Source: Pantoea sp. (lineage in GTDB: Bacteria > Pseudomonadota > Gammaproteobacteria > Enterobacterales > Enterobacteriaceae). From it: a stretch of 64,000 nucleotides of DNA. The stretch is taken from the NCBI RefSeq assembly GCF_028283705.1, contig NZ_JAPWKD010000017.1, positions 1-64,000 of the forward strand, in the 5' to 3' direction. Below, piece after piece: positions 25,228-34,474 of the stretch. Made by a program: the position numbers and the translations under genes. Positions within the stretch are counted from its first letter, which is position 1. The number at the start of each line of letters is the position of its first letter. Under the pieces are notes generated by a model. That model ran no database searches. It was not told where the DNA came from and was given only the letters and a program-made list of their open reading frames with translations.

Positions 25228-25920
25228 ATGCATACATCGACGCTTATTTTATTACGTCATGGCGAAAGTCAGTGGAACCTTGAAAATCGTTATACCGGCT
25301 GGACAGACGTGCCGCTGACGCCACAGGGGTATCTGGAGGCTGAGCGGGCGGGCGCGCTAATCAGGAAAGCATCACTGATGCCTGACTTTGTTTGCAGTTC
25401 GGTGATGACCCGCTGCATCCATACCTCCTGGCGTGTGCTGGATCAGCTGGATCGCGCATGGTTGCCGGTGGACAAAACCTGGCGTCTTAATGAACGACAC
25501 TACGGGGCGTTGCAGGGACTGAATAAAGCCGCAACCGTTGATACATTGGGTGAAGAGAATGTCTTCCGCTGGCGCAGAACGTTGCACGGCGTTCCACCGG
25601 TGGATGAAGAGGCACCCGCCAGGCTAAAGACCGATCCCCGCTATCGACACATTGCCCTGCATGACTTGCCTGCGGGAGAGAGTTTGTACATGACCCTGCA
25701 TCGGGTGCTTCCGTACTGGCAACAGGTGGTGGTGCCTGAGTTACGGGCCGGTAAAACAGTGTTAATTGTGGCGCATGCCAATTCACTCCGCGCGCTGATG
25801 ACCTTCCTCGAAAAACTCAGTGACGAGGCGATTACCCGCTTACATGTGCCAACCGGGGTGCCGATCGTCTACTCCATGGACAGCGCCGCCAACGTGGTTA
25901 CGCAGCGCGTCCTGACCTGA
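25228..25920 (+). CDS. gpmA: 2,3-BPG-dependent phosphoglycerate mutase paralogue
   Basis: 230 residues. It has LLRHGESQWNLENRYTGW with the phospho-accepting His (about residue 11), RLNERHYGALQGLNK, and AHANSLRAL with the second catalytic His. It differs from housekeeping GpmA in the C-terminal third and lacks its extended tail. It supplies the enzyme step directly before enolase. Last gene of the fluoride operon, 44 bases after eno with a GC-rich hairpin between. Confidence 0.9.
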   Translation: MHTSTLILLRHGESQWNLENRYTGWTDVPLTPQGYLEAERAGALIRKASLMPDFVCSSVMTRCIHTSWRVLDQLDRAWLPVDKTWRLNERHYGALQGLNKAATVDTLGEENVFRWRRTLHGVPPVDEEAPARLKTDPRYRHIALHDLPAGESLYMTLHRVLPYWQQVVVPELRAGKTVLIVAHANSLRALMTFLEKLSDEAITRLHVPTGVPIVYSMDSAANVVTQRVLT

Positions 25921-26070
25921 CCGGGCATCCGGTCAGTTGCTTCATGACATGCGATGACATAAGTCTGGAACAATTCAGAAACCCTTCCTGCCTGGCTTTT
26001 CTATATCCTTTTTCCCGTGAGGTTGTGCTTTTCCCCCTTCGCTCTCATTAACGGTAAATCGAGGTAATAA

Positions 26071-26325
26071 ATGAAAAAGTTTCTGATGCTGGTTGCAGGT
26101 TTCGTCTTTATCAGTGCTGCCAGCGCAGCGCCGACCGGTGCATTTATGCAGCGAGTACAGGATCGTTTCAATGCTGCAAATACCAATCATGATGGCAAAT
26201 TGACGCTGGCAGAAGCGCAGGCGGGTATGCCGCGTGTCGCTCAGCATTTTGCTGAAATAGATACAGCGAAAAAAGGCTATATCACCTTCTCGCAGCTCAG
26301 TGCATTTATGGCTGCGAAAAAATAA
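26071..26325 (+). CDS. exported EF-hand protein
   Basis: 84 residues: signal peptide MKKFLMLVAGFVFISAASA, then one good EF-hand loop NTNHDGKLTLAE (calcium-ligand positions 1, 3, 5, 9 and 12 occupied by N, N, D, T, E) and a second, degenerate loop DTAKKGYITFSQ. It lies eight bases before the RND adaptor gene, so it belongs to this efflux operon. It may sense or bind a divalent cation in the periplasm. Confidence 0.85.
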   Translation: MKKFLMLVAGFVFISAASAAPTGAFMQRVQDRFNAANTNHDGKLTLAEAQAGMPRVAQHFAEIDTAKKGYITFSQLSAFMAAKK

Positions 26326-26333
26326 TCAACCCG

Positions 26334-27419
26334 ATGAACGCGCTATCCATGAGGACACTGAGTGTGACGTGCCGGTTTGGGCTGCTGCTGACAGGCTGTG
26401 TACTGGCGGGTTGTAAACCCCAGCAAAATGCTCTCCCGCAGCCGGTTCCTGCGGTGTCGGTGAGCATGCCGCAAAAACTCACGTTTGACTCGTCAACCAC
26501 CGTCACCGGCACACTGAGTGCTTCAGCGCAGGTACAGATTACAGCGCGCGTCGCAGCGACGCTGCAATCGGTCAATTTTAAAGACGGTGACCTGGTGCAG
26601 GCCGGACAAGTGTTATTTACGCTAGACCCGGCTGCCTTACAGGCACAGCTTAATTCGGATCAGGCCGCGCTGGTGAATGCCCAGCGTGAAACCGACCGCG
26701 ACCTGGCTCTTTATCCGTCACACGTTATCTCCCTGTCCGCCTTGCAGGACGCGCAAACCGCCAGAGATCAGGCGCTGGCGCAGCGGGATATCGCGCAAAT
26801 TAATCTCGGTTATACGCGTATTACCGCCCCCTTTACCGGACGCATCGGGCGGCGCACTGTCGATGTTGGTAATCTGGTGGGGACCAGCGGTAATACCCTG
26901 TTAGCCACGTTGAATAAAATCGACCCGCTGTATGTCACTTTCAGCCTGAATCAGTCAGACGCGACGCGTTTCGGCATTATCGCCGCACGCAGCGCTGCTG
27001 TCGGGCAGCAGCCGGTGGATGTCACCATTCCCGGACTGAGTGAGCCGCTGCATAGCACCATCGACTTTGTCGATAACCAGCTCGACAGTGCCAGCGGCAA
27101 TATCACCCTGCGTGCTACCCTGCATCAGCCGCCCGTTAATCTGCTGCCGGGGATGTTTGTCCAGGTCACGCTGCATGCGGCAGCGCCGGTGAACCAGCTG
27201 CAGCTACCGGCCACGGCGGTACAGGGCGACAGTGTTTTCCCGGTTTCTGCGGATGGCACGGTCAGCCGCCTTAGCGTTAAAACGGCTCCCGGCAGCGGTG
27301 AGCATGTCATTTTACTCAGCGCAAATGACGCCACACAACGCGTCCTGACCTTTGCCCGGCCTGATTTAGTGGGGAAAAAGGTGAACGTCAGCAACGAGGC
27401 GCAAAGCCAGCATGATTAA
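26334..27419 (+). CDS. RND efflux periplasmic adaptor (lipoprotein)
   Basis: 361-residue membrane-fusion protein. A signal with lipobox LAGC (Cys at about residue 27) makes it a lipoprotein. Lipoyl half-motifs are VNFKDGDLVQAGQVLFTLD and, after the alpha-hairpin, ITAPFTGRIGRRTVDVGNLV, followed by the beta-barrel and membrane-proximal domains. It bridges the RND pump to an outer-membrane channel; none is encoded here, so TolC is the likely partner. An ATG at 26349 is an alternative start. It overlaps the pump gene by 8 bases. Confidence 0.92.
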   Translation: MNALSMRTLSVTCRFGLLLTGCVLAGCKPQQNALPQPVPAVSVSMPQKLTFDSSTTVTGTLSASAQVQITARVAATLQSVNFKDGDLVQAGQVLFTLDPAALQAQLNSDQAALVNAQRETDRDLALYPSHVISLSALQDAQTARDQALAQRDIAQINLGYTRITAPFTGRIGRRTVDVGNLVGTSGNTLLATLNKIDPLYVTFSLNQSDATRFGIIAARSAAVGQQPVDVTIPGLSEPLHSTIDFVDNQLDSASGNITLRATLHQPPVNLLPGMFVQVTLHAAAPVNQLQLPATAVQGDSVFPVSADGTVSRLSVKTAPGSGEHVILLSANDATQRVLTFARPDLVGKKVNVSNEAQSQHD

Positions 27420-30400
27420 GTTCTTTCTCGACCGACCGGTTTTCGCCAATGTGTTGTCGCTGATTATCCTGATCCTCGGCGCGGTGGCTTTATGGGCATT
27501 ACCGGTGACGCAGTATCCTCCCATCACTCCGCCGACGGTGCAGGTGGTGACGCACTATCCCGGCGCCAATGCGCAGACATTGCAGGATCAGGTGGCGTTC
27601 CCCATCGAACAGCAGGTGAATGGTGTCGAGCACATGCTGTATATGAAATCGACCACCGGCAATGATGGTACCTATACCCTGAATATCACCTTTGCCATCG
27701 GCACCGACAGCGACCAGGCCCAGATCCTGGTGCAAAACCGTGTGCAGGCTGCGCTCTCCCAGTTGCCGGATGCGGTGCAGCAGCAGGGGGTGACGGTGCG
27801 AAAAAGATCTACGGCCATTTTGCAGTTGTATAGCCTGCAATCGACCGACCCGGCTCAAAACACATTGTTTTTGAGCAACTACGCCACCAATCATCTGCGC
27901 GACTCGCTGGCGCGCATACCTGGCGTGGGGGATGTCACGGTGTTTGGCACCGGTAATTACAGCATTCGCATCTGGCTGGATGCGGCGCGCATGCAGCAAT
28001 ATGGTCTGGTACCGGATGACGTGATCAACGCCATCAAAGCGCAAAACCGCAGCGTCAGTGCCGGACAGCTGGGCGCTCCGCCCGTCAACAACGGCCAGCA
28101 GATGCAACTGACGCTCAACGTTAATGGCCTGCTGGCCGATGCCAGCCAGTTCAATCAGATCGTGATTAAAAGCAGTACCGAGGATGGCGGCAGGCTGGTG
28201 CGTTTACAGGATGTCGGCCATGCAGAGCTGGGTTCATCGAGTTATGCGCAGTTTTTCACCATGGACGGGAAACCTGCAGCGGGGATTGCCATTTCTCAGT
28301 TACCGGATGCCAACGCGCTGGACGTTGGCGCTGCGGTCGCCGCTGAGATGCAAAAATTGTCTGCGCAACTGCCGGCAGGTATGCATTATTCACTGCCGTT
28401 CGACACCACAACCTTTATTAAGAGTTCAGTCGATGACGTCTACAGCACCTTGTTGATTGCCGGGCTGCTGGTGTTACTGGTGATCGTGGCATTTTTGCAG
28501 AACTGGCGCGCGGTGCTGGTACCCGCCACCACGGTACCGGTCACTATTATTGGCACATTCGGGGCTATCTACCTGATGGGTTTTTCCATCAATCTGCTGA
28601 CGTTGTTTGCCATCGTGTTGGCGATCGGCATCGTGGTTGATGATGCGATCGTGGTGGTCGAAGGCGTGAGTCATCAGATGGAGCAGGGATATGCGCCGCG
28701 CGAGGCGACGCAGCGCGCCATGCGCCAGCTGCTGGCCCCCATCATTTCTATCACGCTGGTGCTGGTGGCAGTGTATATCCCGGCCAGTTTCTTACCGGGT
28801 CTCAGCGGCCAGATGTATCGTCAGTTTGCGCTGGTGATTGCCGTGACCACCTGGCTTAGCGCGCTTAATGCGCTGACGCTGAAACCGGTGCAGAGCGCAC
28901 AGTGGCTGCGACCGGTGAAGCAGGGAACCAAACCCTGGATTTACCGGAAGTTCAATCAGGTTTTCGCCTGGCTGGAGAACGTTTATCTCAACACTGTTCG
29001 CCGTTTAATCCGCCACAGCAAAGCGGCGCTTATCAGTGGCATGGTGGTGATCGTGCTGGCGTTAGTCGCCTTCCTCAGAATTCCAACCGGATTTATCCCG
29101 CTGGAAGACCAGGGTTATCTGTTAGTGTCGCTGCAACTGCCCGACGCCGTTTCGCTGGGAAAAACCGCCAACGTTACCCAGCGAGTGGAACGATTGCTGA
29201 ATCAGCAGCCCGGGGTAGACCATGTCGTGGTGATCGGCGGGCTGTCACCGCTCGACAATAATGCGTCCCTGTCCAACGCGGCGCTGATTTACATCACCCT
29301 GAAACCCTGGAATCAGCGTGGCAGAAACCAGGATCTGCGTTCAATCTATCTCAATCTGAATAAACAGCTGGCGGGTATTCCCGATGCCAACGCGCTGGTG
29401 ATTGTGCCGCCGCCGATTCAGGGCGTCGGTAACGGTGGCGGTATGCAGATGATCCTGAGCGAGAATGACGGGCAACGTGATTACCGACATCTGCAACAGG
29501 TGAGTGATAATTTTGCCCGGCAGGCGATGGCACTGCCGCAAGTGTCGCGCATGTTCAGCACGCTGCGTGCCGATGTGCCGCAGATCAATGTCACGTTGGA
29601 TAGAACGCGCGCGGCAGCGATGGGTGTATCTCCCGGTGATGCCTTTGATGCGATGCAACAATATCTTGGTGCCAGCTATGTTAATCAAATCACCCGCGAG
29701 AACCATAGCGTGAAAGTTTATGTGCAGGCGCAGTCAGATCAGCGTCTGCTGCAACAGCAAATCTCTGCACTGACGGTAAAAAATGCCAGCGGTGAGCCAG
29801 TTTCGCTGGCAACACTGGTCAGTTTCACCCCGACTCAGGGGCCAGCCGTCGCTTCCTTATATAATCTCGACCCGGCTGCCACGCTCACCGGAATGCCCGC
29901 GCCGGGTTACAGCACCGGGGCTGCGATGCAGGCGATGGAGACACTGGCGAAAGCCACCCTGCCGCCGGATATCGGCCTGTCGTGGACCGATATGTCGTAT
30001 CAGGAAAAAGTGGCCGGAAACCGCATTTATATTGCCTTCGCCATGTCGCTGCTGTTGGTTTATCTGGTGCTGGCGGCACAATATGAAAGCTACTGGTTAC
30101 CTGTCAGCGTAATTCTTGGTGTCCCACTTGCCTTATCAGGTACGGCGATCACATTGTTAGCGCTGAATATCGCTAACAATCTTTATACCCAGATTGGCGT
30201 GTTATTACTGGCCGGGCTTGCCGCCAAAAATGCGATTCTGATTGTCGAATATGCCCGCCAGCAGCGCCTGGCCGGGAGCAGCATCATTGACGCGGCACTA
30301 ACGGCGGCCAGAACGCGTTTCCGGCCGATTATCATGACGTCGCTGGCATTTTCCCTGGGCGTAGTGCCGCTGCTCTTTTCCAGCGGTGCCAGCGCCAGTG

Positions 30401-30561
30401 CCAGAAAATCACTGGGGATTACCGTTTTTTCAGGGATGTTGTCAGCAACTTTACTTGCCATCCTGTTAGTCCCTTGTTTTTATGTCGTTTTGCAACGTGC
30501 ACAAGAGGCGTGGCAGGCGCGACGCAAGCCTGTTCATCAGCCCTCTTTATCGGGTGAATGA
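27412..30561 (+). CDS. RND efflux pump, HAE1 family
   Basis: 1049-residue proton-driven multidrug transporter of the AcrB/MexB type. FFLDRPVFANVLSLIILILGAVAL forms TM1, the proton-relay Asp pair is in GIVVDDAIVVVEGV on TM4, and the repeat-2 signature GLAAKNAILIVEYARQ is present. The large periplasmic loops after TM1 and TM7 are full length. It differs from AcrB by lacking the usual FFxxR-type C-terminus. Substrate unknown. Overlaps the response-regulator gene by 4 bases, so pump and regulators are co-transcribed. Confidence 0.93.
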   Translation: MIKFFLDRPVFANVLSLIILILGAVALWALPVTQYPPITPPTVQVVTHYPGANAQTLQDQVAFPIEQQVNGVEHMLYMKSTTGNDGTYTLNITFAIGTDSDQAQILVQNRVQAALSQLPDAVQQQGVTVRKRSTAILQLYSLQSTDPAQNTLFLSNYATNHLRDSLARIPGVGDVTVFGTGNYSIRIWLDAARMQQYGLVPDDVINAIKAQNRSVSAGQLGAPPVNNGQQMQLTLNVNGLLADASQFNQIVIKSSTEDGGRLVRLQDVGHAELGSSSYAQFFTMDGKPAAGIAISQLPDANALDVGAAVAAEMQKLSAQLPAGMHYSLPFDTTTFIKSSVDDVYSTLLIAGLLVLLVIVAFLQNWRAVLVPATTVPVTIIGTFGAIYLMGFSINLLTLFAIVLAIGIVVDDAIVVVEGVSHQMEQGYAPREATQRAMRQLLAPIISITLVLVAVYIPASFLPGLSGQMYRQFALVIAVTTWLSALNALTLKPVQSAQWLRPVKQGTKPWIYRKFNQVFAWLENVYLNTVRRLIRHSKAALISGMVVIVLALVAFLRIPTGFIPLEDQGYLLVSLQLPDAVSLGKTANVTQRVERLLNQQPGVDHVVVIGGLSPLDNNASLSNAALIYITLKPWNQRGRNQDLRSIYLNLNKQLAGIPDANALVIVPPPIQGVGNGGGMQMILSENDGQRDYRHLQQVSDNFARQAMALPQVSRMFSTLRADVPQINVTLDRTRAAAMGVSPGDAFDAMQQYLGASYVNQITRENHSVKVYVQAQSDQRLLQQQISALTVKNASGEPVSLATLVSFTPTQGPAVASLYNLDPAATLTGMPAPGYSTGAAMQAMETLAKATLPPDIGLSWTDMSYQEKVAGNRIYIAFAMSLLLVYLVLAAQYESYWLPVSVILGVPLALSGTAITLLALNIANNLYTQIGVLLLAGLAAKNAILIVEYARQQRLAGSSIIDAALTAARTRFRPIIMTSLAFSLGVVPLLFSSGASASARKSLGITVFSGMLSATLLAILLVPCFYVVLQRAQEAWQARRKPVHQPSLSGE

Positions 30562-31295
30562 CCATGAGTGATGCGAAAACCGAGTATAAGGCGAAGAAAA
30601 TCCTCGTTCTGGACGATGAAAATGAACTGCGCAGCATGCTGCAACGCTATTTGAGCGATCAGGGATTTGAGGTCAGAACGGCGGAAAACAGCGCCCGACT
30701 CGACCGGTATTTGCAACGTGAGCCTTTCGATTTGCTGGTGCTGGATCTGATGATGGAACCGGAAGATGGCCTGTCCGTTTGCCGCCGTCTGCGCGCGGCG
30801 AAATATACGCTGCCTATCCTGATGCTCACCGCACGCGGCGACCCGATAGATCGGGTGATTGGTCTGGAAACCGGTGCTGATGACTATCTTGCCAAACCTT
30901 TTCTGCCGCAGGAGCTGGTGGCTCGTATTAAAGCGATCTTTCGGCGACAGGAGTTGCAACGTGGCGCAACGCCTAACGGTTCGGGAGAAGTCTGTTTTGG
31001 CCCTTATCGTCTGGATATCACCCGTCAAACGCTTTACCGCGAAGATCAGCTGATGACGCTGAATTCTGCTGAAATGAATTTGCTGATTGCGTTAGCCACC
31101 ACACCCAACCGGCCAATCAGCCGCGAAAATCTGCTGAACCGTGCCAGAGGACGTGAGTATGAAGCGCTGGATCGAAGCGTCGATGTGCAAATTTTACGCC
31201 TGCGCCAGCAACTTGAAATGCAACCTTCCGAGCCTCGCTGGCTGAAGACCGTCTGGGGCATGGGTTACATGCTGATCGCAGATAGCGAAACGTGA
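30558..31295 (+). CDS. OmpR-family response regulator
   Basis: 245 residues. Receiver domain with acidic pocket LDDE, phospho-acceptor Asp in LLVLDLMM (about residue 58), conserved T in MLTARG and K in LAKPF; then a winged-helix DNA-binding domain ending VWGMGYMLI. Closest in style to OmpR (ENELRSMLQRYLSDQGF). ATG at 30564 is an alternative start. It overlaps the kinase gene by 4 bases (GTGA). Confidence 0.92.
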   Translation: MTMSDAKTEYKAKKILVLDDENELRSMLQRYLSDQGFEVRTAENSARLDRYLQREPFDLLVLDLMMEPEDGLSVCRRLRAAKYTLPILMLTARGDPIDRVIGLETGADDYLAKPFLPQELVARIKAIFRRQELQRGATPNGSGEVCFGPYRLDITRQTLYREDQLMTLNSAEMNLLIALATTPNRPISRENLLNRARGREYEALDRSVDVQILRLRQQLEMQPSEPRWLKTVWGMGYMLIADSET

Positions 31296-32599
31296 AAAAA
31301 TTCTGGCCCCGCTCCCTGCTGGCACGTAACAGCGTCCTGTTGATCTTGCTGGTAACATTGACGCAATTCACCACGCTGACGGTGTTTCTGGTTTTTATCC
31401 AGAAGCCCCGGGTCAACGACGCCGCTTCGCTGATTGCCTCGCAGATCGTGATGCTCGATAAGCTGCTGGCAACGGTACCGGCTACGGATCGTGATCGTTA
31501 TGTACAGGCGGTGCAGGGCGTTGCTCAGCCACCGCTACACTCGATAGAAATACCTACGCTGGGCCTGGCCGGATTCTATCGTCGTTATTATCTGAAAGTT
31601 TTTCTTGATAGCCTGCATCAGCAACTTCCTGCGGGAATTCAGCTGCGCTGGGAGCAGGCACCGGAAAAAAAATTATGGGTGGAGGTGAAAATCGCCGGGC
31701 AGCCGTACTGGGTTGCGCTGGCCGTGGAGCCTTCGAATCATCTTACCAGCCTGATTAGCGCCATTTTGCTGTCAGTGATTTTATCTCTGATGGCGTTGCT
31801 GACGGCTTATGGCCTGCAACGGCGTATCAACCGCCCACTGACATCACTGGCGCGGGCTGCCGCTGACGTCGGCAAGGGCGGATGGCCGCGTCCCTTATCG
31901 CCGGAAGGGCCGACTGAAATCATGACAGTAAGCCTGACGTTTAATCGCATGCTGGCTGGTCTGGCCGAGATGGAGAATACCCGGGCGCAGATGCTGGCCG
32001 GAATTTCTCACGACCTGCGCACGCCACTGACCAAGCTACGGCTGGCGCTGGCAATGAGCGGGCAGGGAAAATCTACCCAGGATGACTTTGGTCGTTATTT
32101 TGATGATGTTGATAACATTCTGCAGCAATTTATTGATTATGCCCGTGGCAGCGCGGCTGAGCTGACCCAGCCGGGTGACATCAATCAGATGATTACCGAA
32201 CTGGCCCATGATTTTACCGGACTGGGACAAAACTTTAGCCTGAACCTTGCCCCTCTGCCGGTGTTCCTGTTCCGCCCGATCAGCGTGATGCGCCTGCTGA
32301 CCAACCTGATGCAAAACGCCGCCAAATATGGACTGACAGGATTAGAGGTTGCCAGCTGGCGGGAACAGAATGTCGCTAACATTGCGGTGCGTGATCGCGG
32401 TCCCGGCGTGACAGAGGAAGAATTATTGTTGATTACCAAGCCTTTCCATCGTGGAAAAGGTACTGCCGCCCGGCATAACGGTTCCGGCCTGGGACTTGCC
32501 ATCGCGCGCCAGATTGCGCAGCAGCATGGCGGCGATCTCAGCGTCAACCGCCGGGCAGGCGGCGGGCTGGAGGTGAGGGTTACGCTGCCTTTGGTGTAA
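31292..32599 (+). CDS. EnvZ-like sensor histidine kinase
   Basis: 435 residues from a GTG start. TM1 at about residues 12-36, a periplasmic sensor of about 120 residues, TM2 at about 155-177, HAMP (RRINRPLTSLARAA), HisKA with phospho-His in GISHDLRTPLTKLRL, and HATPase N-box NLMQNAAKYG, G1 DRGPGV and G2 GSGLGLAI. It pairs with the preceding regulator and presumably controls the efflux operon it ends. The signal is unknown; the EF-hand protein at the operon head makes a divalent cation one candidate. Confidence 0.92.
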   Translation: MKKFWPRSLLARNSVLLILLVTLTQFTTLTVFLVFIQKPRVNDAASLIASQIVMLDKLLATVPATDRDRYVQAVQGVAQPPLHSIEIPTLGLAGFYRRYYLKVFLDSLHQQLPAGIQLRWEQAPEKKLWVEVKIAGQPYWVALAVEPSNHLTSLISAILLSVILSLMALLTAYGLQRRINRPLTSLARAAADVGKGGWPRPLSPEGPTEIMTVSLTFNRMLAGLAEMENTRAQMLAGISHDLRTPLTKLRLALAMSGQGKSTQDDFGRYFDDVDNILQQFIDYARGSAAELTQPGDINQMITELAHDFTGLGQNFSLNLAPLPVFLFRPISVMRLLTNLMQNAAKYGLTGLEVASWREQNVANIAVRDRGPGVTEEELLLITKPFHRGKGTAARHNGSGLGLAIARQIAQQHGGDLSVNRRAGGGLEVRVTLPLV

Positions 32600-32915
32600 C
32601 GCTCTTTGTCTCGATCCGTAGTGGCATGATTGATCGCACAAGGTGTTTAATTAACAGGGCAGCGGGTGATACGGGTTGCCTTTTTCCTTGCTCCCATCAT
32701 CGCTCCACCGGACATACTATTCTGAGAGATAAACAGGCCTCTGAATATGAAATTTACCTCTCCTTTATGATATATCCCACCCCGATCAAAAAATCACTTT
32801 TTAAGCTATGATTTCGTCTGGAAATGAATTATTAAATAGCTGTTAGCTGCCTTGTTATGATAACAAACACATATGTACCATTCATTTAATTTGAACCTGG
32901 GAGGAGTAATACTAT
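32600..32915. other. AT-rich promoter region of the orphan gene
   Basis: 316 bases without a gene. It contains a perfect palindrome TTGTTAT-G-ATAACAA (32852-32866), about 50 bases upstream of the next start codon, a plausible operator. No hrp-box-like GGAACC...CCAC pair was found. Confidence 0.5.
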
Positions 32916-33677
32916 ATGGCTACCATATCTTTAAATCCTGCTGTTAACATTTTAGCTCCACAAATCACAAATGATTTATCATCTCAAAAACAGAAATATT
33001 ACGCTCAAAATGCAGCTAAATTATTAGAAAGTAGTCTGCCTACCCCGAGCGAAACAACAAATGAAATTGATAATTTATTGTTAGGGGAGAATGAAAACAT
33101 TCAGGATCTTTATTGCGTCACCTTCATAGGTTATTCCGGACAGAAATACGAAGACTTTGCAGGCGTAAAGGAAACAATAAAATCAAAGCTGGAAGGATGC
33201 GTGCGCGATAATCCGGATAAACAGATAGTTGTGGTATGCGGAGGAACCAGCGTTGGCATAGGCGGCGTTTATGATGTCGTGGCTGGGGATGCTTTTCTTA
33301 AGAACAACATCAAATGCATTGGTATTGTTTCTGCATTAGCCTCCGACCAGGATTTGTTTCAGGATAGGGATGATTTTAAGGTGGGTATCGTGCGTGTTCC
33401 TGATCCTAAACGATCATGGCAGACAAAATTGACTGATGGTGACCAGGAATATCAGGCTATGCTTTATCCGGCACACAAATATGGAGGAGAAGTCATGGCG
33501 TTTGGAGCAGGCGGCATCGGTTATGAAGAAGTTAAAGAAGGAATAAATAAAGGTATTGAGACAACGATGTTTCCGTCTCAACCGGACAGAACCCTGCTTC
33601 AGGAAAAGATTAATGCAGGCAAAAAGTTTGCTGATTTATGTCCCCTGCTACATCATGAGTTTGGGCTTAATGGTTAG
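32916..33677 (+). CDS. AT-rich orphan with SLOG-like glycine loop
   Basis: 253 residues, soluble, no signal peptide. The N-terminal ~60 residues are polar (Asn/Ser/Gln-rich). Then comes a Rossmann-like pattern: YCVTFIGYSGQKYEDFAG strand-turn, and QIVVVCGGTSVGIGGVYDVV, a glycine-rich loop reminiscent of the SLOG/LOG superfamily (which bind nucleotide-type ligands). The base composition is much more AT-rich than its neighbours and it has no partner genes, suggesting transfer. A polar N-terminus plus enzyme-like core is also how secreted effectors look. A strong GGGAGGAG precedes the ATG. I do not recognise the family. Confidence 0.6.
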   Translation: MATISLNPAVNILAPQITNDLSSQKQKYYAQNAAKLLESSLPTPSETTNEIDNLLLGENENIQDLYCVTFIGYSGQKYEDFAGVKETIKSKLEGCVRDNPDKQIVVVCGGTSVGIGGVYDVVAGDAFLKNNIKCIGIVSALASDQDLFQDRDDFKVGIVRVPDPKRSWQTKLTDGDQEYQAMLYPAHKYGGEVMAFGAGGIGYEEVKEGINKGIETTMFPSQPDRTLLQEKINAGKKFADLCPLLHHEFGLNG

Positions 33678-33815
33678 ACATTAAATTTCCTACCGAAGGT
33701 GGTTTATAAGTATCATCGACAGTTATTATTCCTGTTGTGTAAAATTGCCTGCCATATTTTAAAAGTTTTATTGAAAAAAACAAACTTCGAATTCCAGTCC
33801 TGTTTGCCCATAATC

Positions 33816-33847
33816 TGATCCGTTATGGGCATTTTTTATCACGCTCA
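33816..33847 (+). terminator. rho-independent terminator of the orphan gene
   Basis: GCCCATAA (33816-33823) pairs with TTATGGGC (33833-33840), followed by ATTTTTT. Confidence 0.9.
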
Positions 33848-33869
33848 AGAAATTTCCGGGATTTTGCTG

Positions 33870-34082
33870 TTATTCATCCTCAATCCTGACTTTATCACCC
33901 GCCGCATCCTCGATCGCTTTCCGCAGTTTTTCCGCTGTAACCTCATCGAGGTGAGCAATCACGCCAGGTTCAGTCGCCATCTGGGCATCCTGTAAAGCCC
34001 AGCCTTCAGCAGACATCACCGCAAATATCGCTTTGGCGATTCCCGGTGGGTTAGGGCGGGCATTAAACACAACTTTTTTCAT
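33870..34082 (-). CDS. 70-residue protein resembling L7/L12 C-terminal domain
   Basis: Starts MKKVVFNARPNPPGIAKAIFAVMSAEGWALQDAQ and continues to VIAHLDEVTAEKLRKAIEDAAGDKVRIEDE. The alternation of strand, helix (AKAIFAVM), helix (LQDAQMATE), strand/helix (TAEKLRKAIEDAAGD) and final strand follows the pattern of ribosomal protein L7/L12 C-terminal domains. I start it at the ATG 34080-34082; 27 further upstream codons are open but dissimilar. Small L7/L12-CTD-like proteins of unknown role exist in enterobacteria. Assignment is tentative. Confidence 0.6.
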   Translation of the reverse strand: MKKVVFNARPNPPGIAKAIFAVMSAEGWALQDAQMATEPGVIAHLDEVTAEKLRKAIEDAAGDKVRIEDE

Positions 34083-34230
34083 TGTTTGCACCTTTGTGTA
34101 AAAACATTTGATTAACCTGAACTCATTAAAAGCCCGGCGGCACTTAGCGATGCGCTGAGCCATCAGTCGCAGGTGTTTTCAACCAAAATGAATCCGCCCT
34201 AAATTTACCGAAAGGAGGTGTTGATAGAAT

Positions 34231-34446
34231 GTGAACAGTACAATGTCGCAGAGAAAACTATCCAAATACCCAGGCAAACCGTGCCAGTTAAATCCGGAGT
34301 CTCCCGGAACAGGCTTTTATTTCCTCTCGCTGCGTTTGCCACCCTCAGGGTTGCTGGCTAACTTGATTAAAAGACCCTGGAAAATGACCCAACGTTTTCC
34401 CTGTGCATCACTTTGCTGCTCAGGCCTGGCGACCATCAGCTTCTGA
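34231..34446 (+). CDS. possible 71-residue protein, start-stop leader
   Basis: A perfect AAAGGAGGTG (34211-34220) is followed by ATG-TGA (34229-34234), a start codon directly followed by a stop, while a GTG one-third of a codon later (34231) opens a 71-codon frame (M/VNSTMSQRKLSKYPGKPC...). The product is basic and Pro/Ser-rich with no recognised domain. It ends 28 bases before the glycogen phosphorylase start and might be a leader or a real small gene. Confidence 0.3.
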   Translation: MNSTMSQRKLSKYPGKPCQLNPESPGTGFYFLSLRLPPSGLLANLIKRPWKMTQRFPCASLCCSGLATISF

Positions 34447-34474
34447 TGTGAGCGCCAACACGAGGCAACACAAT

